DNA of 64,000 nt from CAWJMD01 sp963845675 (GTDB lineage: Bacteria; Actinomycetota; Actinomycetes; Actinomycetales; CAWJMD01), in the NCBI GenBank assembly GCA_963845675.1, contig CAWJSX010000001.1, positions 558,001 through 622,000 on the forward strand, given 5' to 3'. Position numbers and translations under genes: made by a program. This document shows, piece by piece, positions 27,398 to 35,903 of this stretch; position 1 is the first letter of the stretch, and each line of letters begins with the position of its first letter. Under the pieces are notes generated by a model that was not told the origin of the DNA, made no database searches, and was given only the letters and a program-made list of their open reading frames with translations.

Positions 27398-28687
27398 CCA
27401 CCACCGAGGCGCGTGAGGCAGCGGTGGGCGGTGGTGTCGCGGAGCGGCTCGGGTCCGTGGTGGCGCCCCTCTTCGGGGGGCAGGTCCCGATCCGCCTGCG
27501 GGCGTGGGACGGCAGCGAGACCGGTCCGCCGGACGCGCCGGTGGCGGTGCTCAGGTCTCCGGACGCGTTGCGCCGCATGGTCTTCCGCCCCGGTGAGCTG
27601 GGCCTGGCCCAGGCGTACGTCACCGGCGAGCTGGACGTGGACGGCGACCTGCTCGACGGGCTGCGCCGGGTGTGGGCGCGCGTGAGGGAGACCGGGGCGA
27701 CCGGGAGGCTCACGCCCGGGCGTCCTGGCAGGTGGCGCACGGACCGCGCTGGAGCTCGGCATCGTCGGACTGCCGCCCGGGGCGCCCGCTTCCCAGGCCC
27801 GGCTCCGTGGCCGACTGCACAGCAAGCTGCGGGACAGGGCGGCGATCTCCCACCACTACGACCTCTCCAACGACTTCTACTCGCTGATCCTCGACCCGCA
27901 CATGGCCTACTCCAGCGGGTACTGGACGAGCGACGACCCCGCGTACACGGTCGAGGACGCACAACGCGACAAGCTCGACCTCGTCTGCCGCAAGCTGGGT
28001 CTGCAGCCCGGCATGCGCCTGCTCGATGTCGGCTGCGGCTGGGGATCCCTCTCGCTGCACGCCGCGGAGCACTACGGGGCGCGCGTCACGGGGGTGACGC
28101 TGTCGAGGGAGCAGCGGGCCTTCGTGCAGGCGCGGGTGGCCGAGCGTGGACTGGGTGACCGCGTCGAGGTGCGCCTGCAGGACTACCGCGAGGTCGGTGA
28201 CCCGCCCTTCGACGCCGCCGCGTCGATCGAGATGGGCGAGCACGTGGGGGAGGACAACTACCCCACGTTCGCGGCCGGGTTCCGCCGTCTCCTGCGTCCG
28301 CACGGCCGGGTGCTGATCCAGCAGATGTCGCGACGCACCCGCCCCGGTGGCGGGCCGTTCATCGAGGCGTACATCGCCCCCGACATGACCATGCGCCCGG
28401 TGGGGGAGACGGTCGAGCTGCTCGAGGACGCGGGCCTCGAGGTGCGGGACGTGCACGCCCTGCGCGAGCACTACGTCCGTACCGTGCACGCCTGGTACCG
28501 GACCTTCGAGGACAACTGGGAGACGGCCGTCGCCATGGTCGGTGAGGAGGTGGCACGCGTCTGGCGTCTCTACCTCGTCGGCGGAGCGTTGGCCTTCGAG
28601 GAAGGGCGTATGGGCGTGGACCAGATCCTCGCCGTGCGCCGCGCGGACGACGGAACCTCCGGCCTCCCGGCGGTGCGCGCCTGGTGA
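27394..28687 (+). CDS. Cyclopropane-fatty-acyl-phospholipid synthase family protein (copy 2), frame broken
   Basis: Starting at ATG 27394 (ATGA overlap), the N-terminal domain reads LRRMVFRPGELGLAQAYVTGELDVDGD. Near 27720-27740 the frame changes. It resumes as TALELGIVGLPPGAP and RAAISHHYDLSNDFYSLILDPHMAYSSGYW, then LLDVGCGWGSLSLHAAEHYGA (SAM motif I), LQDYREVGD and SIEMGEHVGEDNYPTF. The second half is closer to the E. coli Cfa pattern (LQDYR...EHVG) than copy 1 is. The length of about 431 codons is normal. One net surplus base explains the break. Confidence 0.85.
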
Positions 28688-29509
28688 GCGGCTACCCGTG
28701 GGGCGACCTGCTGGCAGCCCTGCCGTGGACGGTGGCCGCGGTCCTGTTCGCCCAGGCGGTGACACTGGTCGTCGCGCTCCGTCTCGGGCGGCACGCGGTC
28801 GTCGACATCACCTGGGGCGCGGGGTACGTGCTCGTCGCGCTCGCGTCGTTCGTGCTCTCGGCCGGCGTGGGCGACGACCTGCGTCGCTGGGTCGTGCTGG
28901 TGATGACCGCCGCCTGGGGAACACGGCTCGCCCTGCACATCGCCCGGCGCTCGCGCGGTGGCGAGGAGGACCCGCGCTACGTCGCCCTGCTCGAGCGAGC
29001 CGGCGACCGCAACCGCGTCGTGTACGCCGTCGAGCGCATCTACCTGCCCTCAGGGCGCGCTGATGTGGCTGGTCTCGCTGCCCGTCCAGGTCACGTCGTT
29101 CGCGCCGGACTCCCTGGGGTGGGTGGCGTGGATCGGGGTGGCCCTGTGGGGCGTCGGGCTGTTCTTCGAGACGGTCGGGGACGCTCAGCTGACCCGCTTC
29201 CGTAACGATCCCGCCTCGAAGGGCCAGGTGCTCGACACGGGGTTGTGGCGCTACACGCGCCACCCGAACTACTTCGGCGACGCGTGCGTGTGGTGGGGCA
29301 TCTTCCTCGTGGCCGCAAGCGCGTGGCCCGGAGTCCTCACCGTGTTCTCTCCGCTGGTCATGACGTACCTGCTGACGATGGGGTCGGGAAAGCCGTTGCT
29401 CGAGAAGGGGATGGGCTCACGACGCCCCGGCTACGACGACTACGTCGCCCGGACCAGCGGCTTCTTCCCGCTGCCACCCAAGCGTCCCACCGACGGCCAG
29501 GAGGCCTGA
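28684..29509 (+). CDS. DUF1295 (steroid 5-alpha-reductase-like) membrane protein, one frameshift
   Basis: GTG 28684 overlaps the upstream stop (GTGA). Hydrophobic segments include TVAAVLFAQAVTLVVALRLG and GAGYVLVALASFVLSAG. After a frame change near 29050 it continues ALMWLVSLPVQVTSFAP and ends with the family hallmark RYTRHPNYFGDACVWWGIF and MGSGKPLLEKGM. DUF1295 proteins are integral-membrane reductase/methyltransferase-like enzymes that act on lipid-type substrates with NADPH. It closes the six-gene lipid operon, followed by a strong terminator at 29568. Confidence 0.82.
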
Positions 29510-29567
29510 CCCCGGCCAGAGCCGTCGGGTTCGGAGGCCATCTCTCTGCGCCCCCGGCCGGTCGCGC

Positions 29568-29602
29568 AGTCCGCCCGCCCGGTGCGACCGGGCGGGCGGA
29601 CT
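29568..29602. terminator. Bidirectional hairpin terminator
   Basis: Arms of 16 bases (29568-29583 and 29587-29602) are perfectly complementary around a 3-base loop. It lies between the convergent ends of the lipid operon and the solute-binding protein gene. There is no T-tract, as usual in high-GC actinobacteria. Confidence 0.8.
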
Positions 29603-29610
29603 CCCGTCGA

Positions 29611-31005
29611 TCAGCTGGTCGAGGAGTTGTACTGCTCGATCGCCGACTTCAGGCCCTCGGCGGCCTCGGTGAGGGACTGCTGGGGGTCACCGCCCAGGAC
29701 TGCCTTCTCCAGACCGTCCTCGCTCGCCTTGCGGGACTGCGGCATCACACCGAGCGCGCACCCCTGTGTGGCCGGGCTCAGCTCGGTCTCCTCGAGCTGC
29801 TGGACCGCGACGTCGAACTGCGGGTACTGGGCGCGCCACTCCACGTCCTCGGGGAGCTCGAGCGCGCCCTTCGAGATGGGGAAGTAGCCCGTGGTCGTGT
29901 GCCACATCGCCTGCGACTCCGGCTGGGCGAGGAACTGCACGAACCGCCACGCGGCCTCCTGCTGCGCGGCGTCGTGCCCCTCACCGCCGATCCACAGGGA
30001 CGCGCCACCGATGATCGGGCCGGACGAGCTGCCCTCGGCCTTGGGGTAGTAGGCCACCCCGAGGTCGAAGACACCTTCGGCGGCGGCCGTGAAGCCACGG
30101 ACCTGGCCGGTCGACTCCAGCGTCATGGCCACCTGGCCGGCCTTGAAGGCGTCCTGGGCTGCCGTGGTGTCGCGCCCGGTGTTCGCGGCCAGACCGTCCG
30201 CCACCATGTCCTGCCACCACGAGGCCAGCTCGACGGCCTCGGGGCCGTCGAACAGCACCTCGGTCGCCTTCCCCTCACGACCGTTGCCCTCGTTGCAGTA
30301 CTCGGCGCCGTTGCTCGCGATGTACTGCTCCAGCAGCCACCCGTAGATGGCCGCACCGAAGCCGAACTGGGCCGGGCCGCCGTTCTTCACCGAGAGCTTC
30401 TCGGCCGCCGCGCGGATCTCGTCGAGCGTCGACGGAGGGTCCTCGGGGTCGAGGCCGGCCTGCTCGAAGAGCGTCTTGTTGATGTACAGGACGGGCATCG
30501 ACGTGTTGAACGGCATCGACCAGAGCTTGTCGTCGACGGTGTAGTACCCGGTGATGTTCGGCTGGAGGTCGGAGACGTCGTAGTCGTCGCGGTCGATGAA
30601 CTCCTGCATGGGCACGACCTGCTGGGAGTCGATCATGAAGCGCGTGCCGATGTCGTAGATCTGCACGAGGTCGGGGGTGGAGCCGGACTGCACCGACGCC
30701 TTGTACTTGGTGATCGTGTCGTCGTAGTTGCCCTGGTAGACGGCCTCGACGGCGATCTTCCCCTCGTTCTGGGCGTTGAACTCGTCGACGAGGGCGTTGA
30801 GGGCCTCGCCGTTGGTCCCGTCCATGCCGTGCCAGAACGTGACGTCGGTGACGCCCTCGACGCCGTCGAGCGCGTTCGCGTCGGGGGCCTCCGCCTGCCC
30901 GCCGCCGCCACCGGTGCCTCCGCCGCAGGCTGCGAGCCCGAGCGTCAACGCGGTGAGCGCCGCGGCGAGCGTGAGCCGCTTGGTCGTGCGGTGGGTGGGT
31001 CTCAT
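29611..31005 (-). CDS. Extracellular solute-binding protein, family 1 (sugar/glycerol-phosphate type)
   Basis: This intact 464-residue lipoprotein starts at ATG 31005 with a signal peptide and lipobox LGLAACGG (Cys about residue 27). It continues VTDVTFWHGMDGTNGEALNALVDEFN, the family 1 ligand-binding start, and PMQEFIDRDDYD and SMPFNTSMPVLYINKTLFEQAGLD, close to UgpB-like proteins. It binds a sugar or sugar phosphate outside the cell and delivers it to the two permeases encoded upstream on the same strand (31046-32805). It is the last gene of the importer operon and runs into the terminator at 29568. Confidence 0.9.
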   Translation of the reverse strand: MRPTHRTTKRLTLAAALTALTLGLAACGGGTGGGGGQAEAPDANALDGVEGVTDVTFWHGMDGTNGEALNALVDEFNAQNEGKIAVEAVYQGNYDDTITKYKASVQSGSTPDLVQIYDIGTRFMIDSQQVVPMQEFIDRDDYDVSDLQPNITGYYTVDDKLWSMPFNTSMPVLYINKTLFEQAGLDPEDPPSTLDEIRAAAEKLSVKNGGPAQFGFGAAIYGWLLEQYIASNGAEYCNEGNGREGKATEVLFDGPEAVELASWWQDMVADGLAANTGRDTTAAQDAFKAGQVAMTLESTGQVRGFTAAAEGVFDLGVAYYPKAEGSSSGPIIGGASLWIGGEGHDAAQQEAAWRFVQFLAQPESQAMWHTTTGYFPISKGALELPEDVEWRAQYPQFDVAVQQLEETELSPATQGCALGVMPQSRKASEDGLEKAVLGGDPQQSLTEAAEGLKSAIEQYNSSTS

Positions 31006-31045
31006 CGGTTCTCCCTCGTGGTGGTGCGGTGGGTGTCGAAGTGGC

Positions 31046-31870
31046 TCACTTGACGGCTCCCGCTGTCAGGCCGCGGACGATGAAGCGCTGACCGAACAGG
31101 ACGAGCAGCAGGGTGGGGGCGAGGGCGAGGACCACCCCGGCCAGCACCATCCCCGGGTCTCCCGAGTCGACGCTGCGCAGCTGCGTGATGCCGATCTGGA
31201 TCGTCTGGCTCTCGGGCCGCTGGGTGACCAGCAGCGGCCAGAAGTACATGTTCCAGGCGGACAGGAACGCGTAGATGCCCAGCGCTGCCAGCGTCGGCCG
31301 GCTCAGGGGGACGAGGATGGACCACAGGAAGCGCAGGTGTCCGGCGCCGTCGACCCGGGCCGCGTCACGCAGCTCGCTCGGGAACGCCAGGAACGCCTGT
31401 CGCAGGAGGAAGACCCCGAAACCGGTGGCCAGGAACGGAAGTGCGAGGGCGGCGTACGTGTCGATCAACCGGAGGTCGGAGATCAGCAGGTAGTTCGGGA
31501 TGATGATGGCCTCCCACGGCACCATCATCGTCGCCAGGAAGAGCGCGAACCAGAAGCGACGACCCCGCAACGGGAGGAAGACGAAGGCGTACGCCGCGAG
31601 GACGCTCGTCACCACCTGCCCGACCGTCACGATGAGCGCGACCGAGACGCTGTTGCCGTACTGGCGCACCAGCGGGATCACGTCGAGGGCCTTGGCGTAG
31701 TTCTCCGGGTGCAGGCCGTCGAGGGGGAGCAGGGACGGGGGGAAGCTGTTGATGTCCCGCGGTCCCATCAGGGAGCCGACGACCGCGTAGTAGACCGGGA
31801 AGAGCACGACCAGGAAGAGCGTGCCCAGCAGCAGGTAGGTGCCGACGAGACCGGCCCGGCGTCCCCTCAT
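31046..31870 (-). CDS. Carbohydrate ABC transporter permease (MalG/UgpE type)
   Basis: This intact 274-residue protein has six hydrophobic segments (GLVGTYLLLGTLFLVVLFPVYY and others) and the EAA loop ELRDAARVDGAGHLRFLWSILVPLSRP, which docks on the ATPase. Its start ATG at 31870 overlaps the stop of the other permease (ATGA). It moves the ligand delivered by the solute-binding protein at 29611. No ATP-binding subunit is encoded nearby. Confidence 0.9.
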   Translation of the reverse strand: MRGRRAGLVGTYLLLGTLFLVVLFPVYYAVVGSLMGPRDINSFPPSLLPLDGLHPENYAKALDVIPLVRQYGNSVSVALIVTVGQVVTSVLAAYAFVFLPLRGRRFWFALFLATMMVPWEAIIIPNYLLISDLRLIDTYAALALPFLATGFGVFLLRQAFLAFPSELRDAARVDGAGHLRFLWSILVPLSRPTLAALGIYAFLSAWNMYFWPLLVTQRPESQTIQIGITQLRSVDSGDPGMVLAGVVLALAPTLLLVLFGQRFIVRGLTAGAVK

Positions 31871-32805
31871 CGGTAGAACACCTTCCGCTCGAGCACCCCG
31901 AACTGGACGGCGGTGATCACGAGCACGATGACCAGCAGCACGATGGCCTGCGCCGAGGCGTAGCCGAAGTTGGAGTTGTTGTTGGCGAAGGCCTGGTCGT
32001 AGATCGAGTAGACGAGCGTCGTGGTGGACGAGTCGGGTCCGCCGCGCGTCAGGATGTGGATCTGGCCGAAGCTCTGCAGCGACGTGATCGTCCCCGTGAC
32101 GACCAGGAAGAAGAGCTGCGGCGTCAGCAGCGGCACGATCACCGACCGCTGCAGCCGTACTCCGTGGGCCCCGTCGAGGCGGGCCGCCTCGACCACGTCC
32201 TCGTCGATCGCACCGAGGCCGGCCGACAGCACCAGCAGGTTGTAGCCCAGCTGCATCCACACGGTGGCCAGGCTGACCGACAGCAGGGCGATGGAGGGGT
32301 CGGTCAGCCAGGGCACGCGGTCGCCACCGAGCTGCGTGATGAGCCCGTTCAGCACCCCCACCGCGGGGTTGTACAGGACCCCGAACACCACCGACGCGGT
32401 GGCGACGGAGAAGGCGAACGGCAGGGCGAAACCCGTCCGGAAGAAGCGGACCGCGCGGATGCGCTGGTTGAGAAGCAGCGCGAGCACGAGCGCGATCAGG
32501 AGGCTCGGCAGCACCGTCAGCACGGTGAAGCCCGCCGTCACGGCGAGCACCTGTCCGAAGTCACCTCCGCCGACCAGCCGGGCGTAGTTGTCGGCACCCA
32601 CGAAGCCGGAGGGCCGGCCGAACAGGTCGCTGCCCTGGAAGGAGAGGAAGACGGACCGACCCAGCGGCCAGAACATGAAGACGGCGAAGACGACCAGCGC
32701 AGGCGCGAGATAGACGAACGCAGCGGCGGACTGCCGGCGGTCCGCCCCTCGGGGTGCCGCGGTCTCGACCGTGACCTCGGGTGGCGCCGCGACCGCCGTG
32801 GTCAT
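31867..32805 (-). CDS. Carbohydrate ABC transporter permease (MalF/UgpA type)
   Basis: The 312-residue protein starts at ATG 32805 (MTTAVAAPPEVT); the longer in-frame start would run into the divergent promoter region. It has six helices and the EAA loop DVVEAARLDGAHGVRLQRSVIVPLLTP. It is the first gene of a permease-permease-binding protein operon. The missing ATPase is probably a shared MsiK/UgpC-type subunit encoded elsewhere, as is common in actinobacteria (established for MsiK in Streptomyces; inferred here). Confidence 0.88.
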   Translation of the reverse strand: MTTAVAAPPEVTVETAAPRGADRRQSAAAFVYLAPALVVFAVFMFWPLGRSVFLSFQGSDLFGRPSGFVGADNYARLVGGGDFGQVLAVTAGFTVLTVLPSLLIALVLALLLNQRIRAVRFFRTGFALPFAFSVATASVVFGVLYNPAVGVLNGLITQLGGDRVPWLTDPSIALLSVSLATVWMQLGYNLLVLSAGLGAIDEDVVEAARLDGAHGVRLQRSVIVPLLTPQLFFLVVTGTITSLQSFGQIHILTRGGPDSSTTTLVYSIYDQAFANNNSNFGYASAQAIVLLVIVLVITAVQFGVLERKVFYR

Positions 32806-32858
32806 GCGGGGAGCCCGACGCGACCGGGGACGAACCGCGCAGTGGATGTCACGTCCGG

Positions 32859-32864
32859 AGAATA
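32859..32864 (-). promoter_or_regulatory. Possible -10 box (TATTCT) of the sugar importer operon
   Basis: TATTCT on the minus strand lies about 53 nt before the first permease start, with TTGTGC about 19 nt further upstream as a weak -35. Unlike most promoters here it leaves a real leader. Confidence 0.35.
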
Positions 32865-32910
32865 AGCCCATCCCTCGTCCTCCGCACAAAGCGGCCGACG
32901 GCGGGCGGGC

Positions 32911-32916
32911 TAGGTT
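32911..32916 (+). promoter_or_regulatory. -10 box (TAGGTT) of leaderless LigD-type polymerase gene
   Basis: TAGGTT ends 7 nt before the ATG at 32924. Confidence 0.5.
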
Positions 32917-32923
32917 TGACCCC

Positions 32924-33901
32924 ATGGGCAAGGGGACGGGCTCGCCGGCCGTGGAGGTCGAGGTGGGCGAGCGGACGGTCCGCGTGTCGAACCCCGACCG
33001 CGTGTACTTCGCCGAACGGGGCGAGACGAAGCTCGACCTGCTGCGGTACTACCTGAGCGTGGGCGACGGGATCGTCAACGCGCTGCGCGAGCGACCGTGC
33101 ATGATGCACCGGTTCCCCGACGGCGTCAGCGGCGAGAAGGTGCACCAGAAGCGCCTACCGCGCGGAGCGCCGCCATGGGTGGAGACCGTGCGCGTCCACT
33201 TCCCGCGGTACGGACGCCACGCCGACGAGCTCTGCGTCACGGAGCTGGCCAGCGTGGCGTGGGCCGTGCAGATGTCGACCGTCGAGTTCCACCCGTGGAA
33301 CAGCCGCCGCGCCGACACAGAGAAGCCGGACGAGTGGCGGATCGACCTCGATCCCATGCCGCAGTGCGGTTTCGACCGGGTGCGGCGGGTGGCGCACGTC
33401 GCTCACGAGGTGCTCGACGAGCTCGGTGCCGTCGGGTGGCCGAAGACGTCGGGTGGCCGAGGCCTGCACGTCTACGTGCGCATCGAACCCCGCTGGGGGT
33501 TCTCGGACGTGCGCCGTGCCGCGCTGGCCTTCGCGCGTGAGGTCGAGCGGCGCGCCCCCGACGACGTGACCACGACGTGGTGGCGTCGCGACCGGGACCC
33601 CGCGGCCCTGTTCGTGGACTACAACCAGAACGCCCGCGACCACACCGTCGCCAGTGCGTACTCGGTGCGCGGCAACGCGCGCGGCACGGTGTCGACGCCG
33701 ATCCGCTGGGACGAGGTCGATGCCGTGGAGCCCGACGACTGCACGATCGCCACCGTCCCGCACAGGTACTCCCAGGTGGGTGACCTGCACGCGGGCATCG
33801 ACGACGCCGTCTTCTCGATCGAGCCGCTGCTGGAGTGGGCGGACCGGGACGAGCGGGCCGGACAGACCGTGCCGGACGGGGACGAGTCGGACGCCCGCTG
33901 A
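32924..33901 (+). CDS. LigD-type DNA polymerase domain protein (archaeo-eukaryotic primase fold)
   Basis: This intact 325-residue protein reads VRVSNPDRVYFAERGETKLDLLRYY at the start, MMHRFPDGVSGEKVHQKRLP, WRIDLDPMPQ (the catalytic metal-binding Asp pair in DLDP), WPKTSGGRGLHVYVRIEPRW and LFVDYNQNARDHTVASAYSVR. These are the motifs of the LigD polymerase (PolDom) used in bacterial non-homologous end joining. It lacks ligase and nuclease domains, so it is the stand-alone PrimPol form. No ku or ligase gene is in the window. A role in gap filling at breaks is inferred from the family. Confidence 0.92.
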   Translation: MGKGTGSPAVEVEVGERTVRVSNPDRVYFAERGETKLDLLRYYLSVGDGIVNALRERPCMMHRFPDGVSGEKVHQKRLPRGAPPWVETVRVHFPRYGRHADELCVTELASVAWAVQMSTVEFHPWNSRRADTEKPDEWRIDLDPMPQCGFDRVRRVAHVAHEVLDELGAVGWPKTSGGRGLHVYVRIEPRWGFSDVRRAALAFAREVERRAPDDVTTTWWRRDRDPAALFVDYNQNARDHTVASAYSVRGNARGTVSTPIRWDEVDAVEPDDCTIATVPHRYSQVGDLHAGIDDAVFSIEPLLEWADRDERAGQTVPDGDESDAR

Positions 33902-34015
33902 GGGTCCTCTCGTCAGCGACCGGACGCACGCTCCGGCTCCGAGAGGGTAGCGTCGGCTGTCTGGTCGCCGGGGCGCATGCCCACATACTCCGGGTCTTCG
34001 AGCCTGGAGGGTCTC

Positions 34016-34735
34016 GTGGAGGATCGCGAACGGGCGTCTGTCGAGACCTTCTCGCGCGTGAGCCAGAAGCTGCTGGCTCGACCTGGTGAGGCGCACACGC
34101 CGCAGAGCGTGGTCGACCTGGCCGTCGAGACGGTGCACGGCTGTGACTGGGCCGGCATCACGCTGCATCGCGGGGGCCGGCTCCAGACCCCTGCATCCAC
34201 CGACCCGGTCGTGACACGGGCCGACGACCTGCAGTACGACCTGGGCGAGGGTCCGTGCATCGATGCGATCTGGGCCGATGACACGTACCTGGCGCCTGAC
34301 CTCGCGGACGAGACGCGTTGGCCGCGGTGGGTCCCCGCCGCCCGAGACCTGGGGATCGCCTCCATCCTCAGCGTCCGTCTGGCAACGCACGAGCTGACCG
34401 TCGGCGGACTGAACCTCTACTCCTCACGTCCCGGCGTCTACGACGAGGACGACGTGCAGGTCGCGCACGTGTACGCGGCACACGCGGCAGCAGCACTCGC
34501 CGTGTCCCACCAGATCAGCACGCTCCAGAGCGCTCTCCAGACCCGTCACCGGATCGGCGTGGCGCAGGGGATCCTCATGCAGCGGTTCGGGGTGACGATC
34601 GACCAGGCGTTCCAGGTGCTGCGGAGGACCTCCCAGGACCACAACATCAAGCTGCGAGACCTCGCAGAGGACGTGATCGACGCCCGCGGGATCCCCCCGC
34701 GGTACGCGAACGGCCTGGCTCCGGACGAGGCCTGA
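34016..34735 (+). CDS. GAF and ANTAR domain regulator
   Basis: I prefer GTG 34016 because GGAGGG lies 4-5 nt upstream; ATG 33977 in the same frame would add 13 residues. Residues 15-155 form a GAF domain (DWAGITLHRGGRLQTPAS, LGEGPCIDAI). Residues 170-225 form the ANTAR RNA-binding domain (LQTRHRIGVAQGILMQRFGVTIDQAFQVLRRTSQDHNIKL). ANTAR proteins bind tandem hairpins in leader RNAs and prevent termination; the GAF domain probably senses a small molecule. The regulated RNA cannot be told from the window. Confidence 0.9.
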   Translation: MEDRERASVETFSRVSQKLLARPGEAHTPQSVVDLAVETVHGCDWAGITLHRGGRLQTPASTDPVVTRADDLQYDLGEGPCIDAIWADDTYLAPDLADETRWPRWVPAARDLGIASILSVRLATHELTVGGLNLYSSRPGVYDEDDVQVAHVYAAHAAAALAVSHQISTLQSALQTRHRIGVAQGILMQRFGVTIDQAFQVLRRTSQDHNIKLRDLAEDVIDARGIPPRYANGLAPDEA

Positions 34736-34833
34736 GACCGGGGTTCAACCCGCGTCTTCCTTGGGCTACATTGCGGGGACTTGAGTGTTCAGCCACTGCA
34801 CTCGCCAGGTATGACGGATCTGGGGAGGTCGCG

Positions 34834-35178
34834 ATGGACCTGTCGTACACCGTGATGGTGAACGTGGAGACCTCGGTCTCCGACGCCGAGCTCAGGGGGC
34901 GGTTGCACGGCTACGAGCCCGTCGTCTCGCCGGCAGGAGCCGGATACCGCGAGGTGGTGCTCACCTTCATGGCAGGCGGTCTGCGCGAGGCCGTGGCCAC
35001 GGGTCTCGACCGGGTCGAGGCAGCGGCCGGAGGACCCGCGATCGAGGTCGAGGCGACGACCACGCAGGCCGTGACGGAGTGGTTCGAGCACCCGGCGGCC
35101 GATGGCGTCCGGCGCCCGTCCGGAACGCGGGAACCCGCCTACTCGATGCCGGGAGAGCAGTCCGAAGCAGTCCGGTAG
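34834..35178 (+). CDS. Small conserved hypothetical protein
   Basis: A 114-residue ORF from ATG 34834 with GGGGAGG as ribosome binding site 6-7 nt before it. The product begins DLSYTVMVNVETSVSDAELRGRL and contains YREVVLTFMAGGLREAVATGLDRVEAAAGG, which looks like a small alpha/beta fold. I recall similar short proteins in actinobacteria but no function. It lies 98 nt downstream of the GAF-ANTAR gene with a possible -10 box (TACATT, near 34766) between them. Confidence 0.6.
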   Translation: MDLSYTVMVNVETSVSDAELRGRLHGYEPVVSPAGAGYREVVLTFMAGGLREAVATGLDRVEAAAGGPAIEVEATTTQAVTEWFEHPAADGVRRPSGTREPAYSMPGEQSEAVR

Positions 35179-35199
35179 CGTCGCGTCCGGCCCGAGCCG

Positions 35200-35502
35200 T
35201 CAGCGCCTCAACGGCGCAGCCAGGCCCGCCACGAGGCAGTCCCGGTCGACAGATCGGACTCGCCGTCCCACGTGGCCAGCTGCGAGGACGCGCCCGTCAC
35301 CGTTCCGTCGGGTACCGCCCCAGTCCTCCAGGACCTTCTCGGCGTCCGTGACAGGAGCCGCCGCGTACGCCGCGACGTGGCGGGGCTCGACCGGTCTGCC
35401 CCGGGCGAGCAGGCGATAGACCCAGGCCACGATCCGTCGGGTGGTCGGTGCATCCGAGCCGTTCAACGCGAGACGGTCGCTGGTGAGGGTGGTCAGATCC
35501 AT
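35200..35502 (-). CDS. Short MerB-like (alkylmercury lyase helix-turn-helix) protein
   Basis: This 100-residue ORF from ATG 35502 contains TTRRIVAWVYRLLARGRPVEPRHVAAY followed by TDAEKVLEDWGG, which resembles the winged-helix N-terminal domain of organomercurial lyase MerB. MerB is about twice as long. The catalytic Cys region is not clearly present and a neighbouring frame (to 35208) gives a different tail, so a frameshift or truncation near 35315 is possible. It follows a thioredoxin-like gene and a divergent MerR gene, which favours a mercury-linked role. Assignment is tentative. Confidence 0.45.
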   Translation of the reverse strand: MDLTTLTSDRLALNGSDAPTTRRIVAWVYRLLARGRPVEPRHVAAYAAAPVTDAEKVLEDWGGTRRNGDGRVLAAGHVGRRVRSVDRDCLVAGLAAPLRR

Positions 35503-35531
35503 GACGCCTCCTGGTGACGTCGAGGTGCGGG

Positions 35532-35825
35532 TCACGCGAGGACCTCGCGCAGCTGCGCCACGGTCGGGGCCCCCGCGGGGCCGTCCGGGGTGCGGAAGAT
35601 GCGACAGGCAAGGCCGCCTGGCGCGTCGCCGGCGGCGAAGGGGTCTCGTCCGTCCACGAGCACCGTCGGCGAACCCCGGAACTGCCGTTCCTGCGCCGCC
35701 TCGGGGGTCTCGACCTTCTCGTAGGTGATCTCGAAGCCCATCTCGGTCGCCAGCGCGCGCAGCCGCTGGTCGGTGACCTCCCAGTTCGGGCATCCGTCGA
35801 AGTACTGAAGCCTGACCTCCACCAC
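35532..35825 (-). CDS. Thioredoxin-like protein of mercury-type cluster
   Basis: A roughly 97-residue protein starting at GTG 35825 or the adjacent GTG 35822; GAGG lies just upstream. It begins VRLQYFDGCPNWEVTDQRLRAL, the thioredoxin fold start with one active-site Cys (DGCPNW). It ends with FRGSPTVLVDGRDPF, which contains the cis-Pro turn, and CRIFRTPDGPAGAPTVAQL. Such single-domain thioredoxin-like proteins accompany MerR genes in heavy-metal clusters. It is transcribed from the MerR-type promoter at 35855-35886, with the MerB-like gene following. Confidence 0.75.
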   Translation of the reverse strand: MVEVRLQYFDGCPNWEVTDQRLRALATEMGFEITYEKVETPEAAQERQFRGSPTVLVDGRDPFAAGDAPGGLACRIFRTPDGPAGAPTVAQLREVLA

Positions 35826-35854
35826 TACCTCGATCCGTCGGGAACAGTGAGGAG

Positions 35855-35886
35855 ACCGTAGACGTTCCAGCACACCGGAAGGTCAA
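35855..35886 (-). promoter_or_regulatory. MerR-type promoter and operator
   Basis: On the minus strand TTGACC (-35, 35886-35881) and TACGGT (-10, 35860-35855) are 20 bp apart, longer than the usual 17. The dyad GACGTTCC-N8-GGAAGGTC (35861-35884, plus strand) fills the spacer. A long spacer with a central dyad is how MerR regulators control promoters by DNA distortion. It drives the thioredoxin-like gene; merR starts divergently 18 nt away. Confidence 0.75.
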
Positions 35887-35903
35887 GGGCGCTGGGAGGA
35901 CGC

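Noticed and set aside
29245..31053. 602-codon plus-strand ORF
   Set aside because: It lies antisense to the solute-binding lipoprotein, which has a signal peptide, a lipobox and a ligand-binding core.
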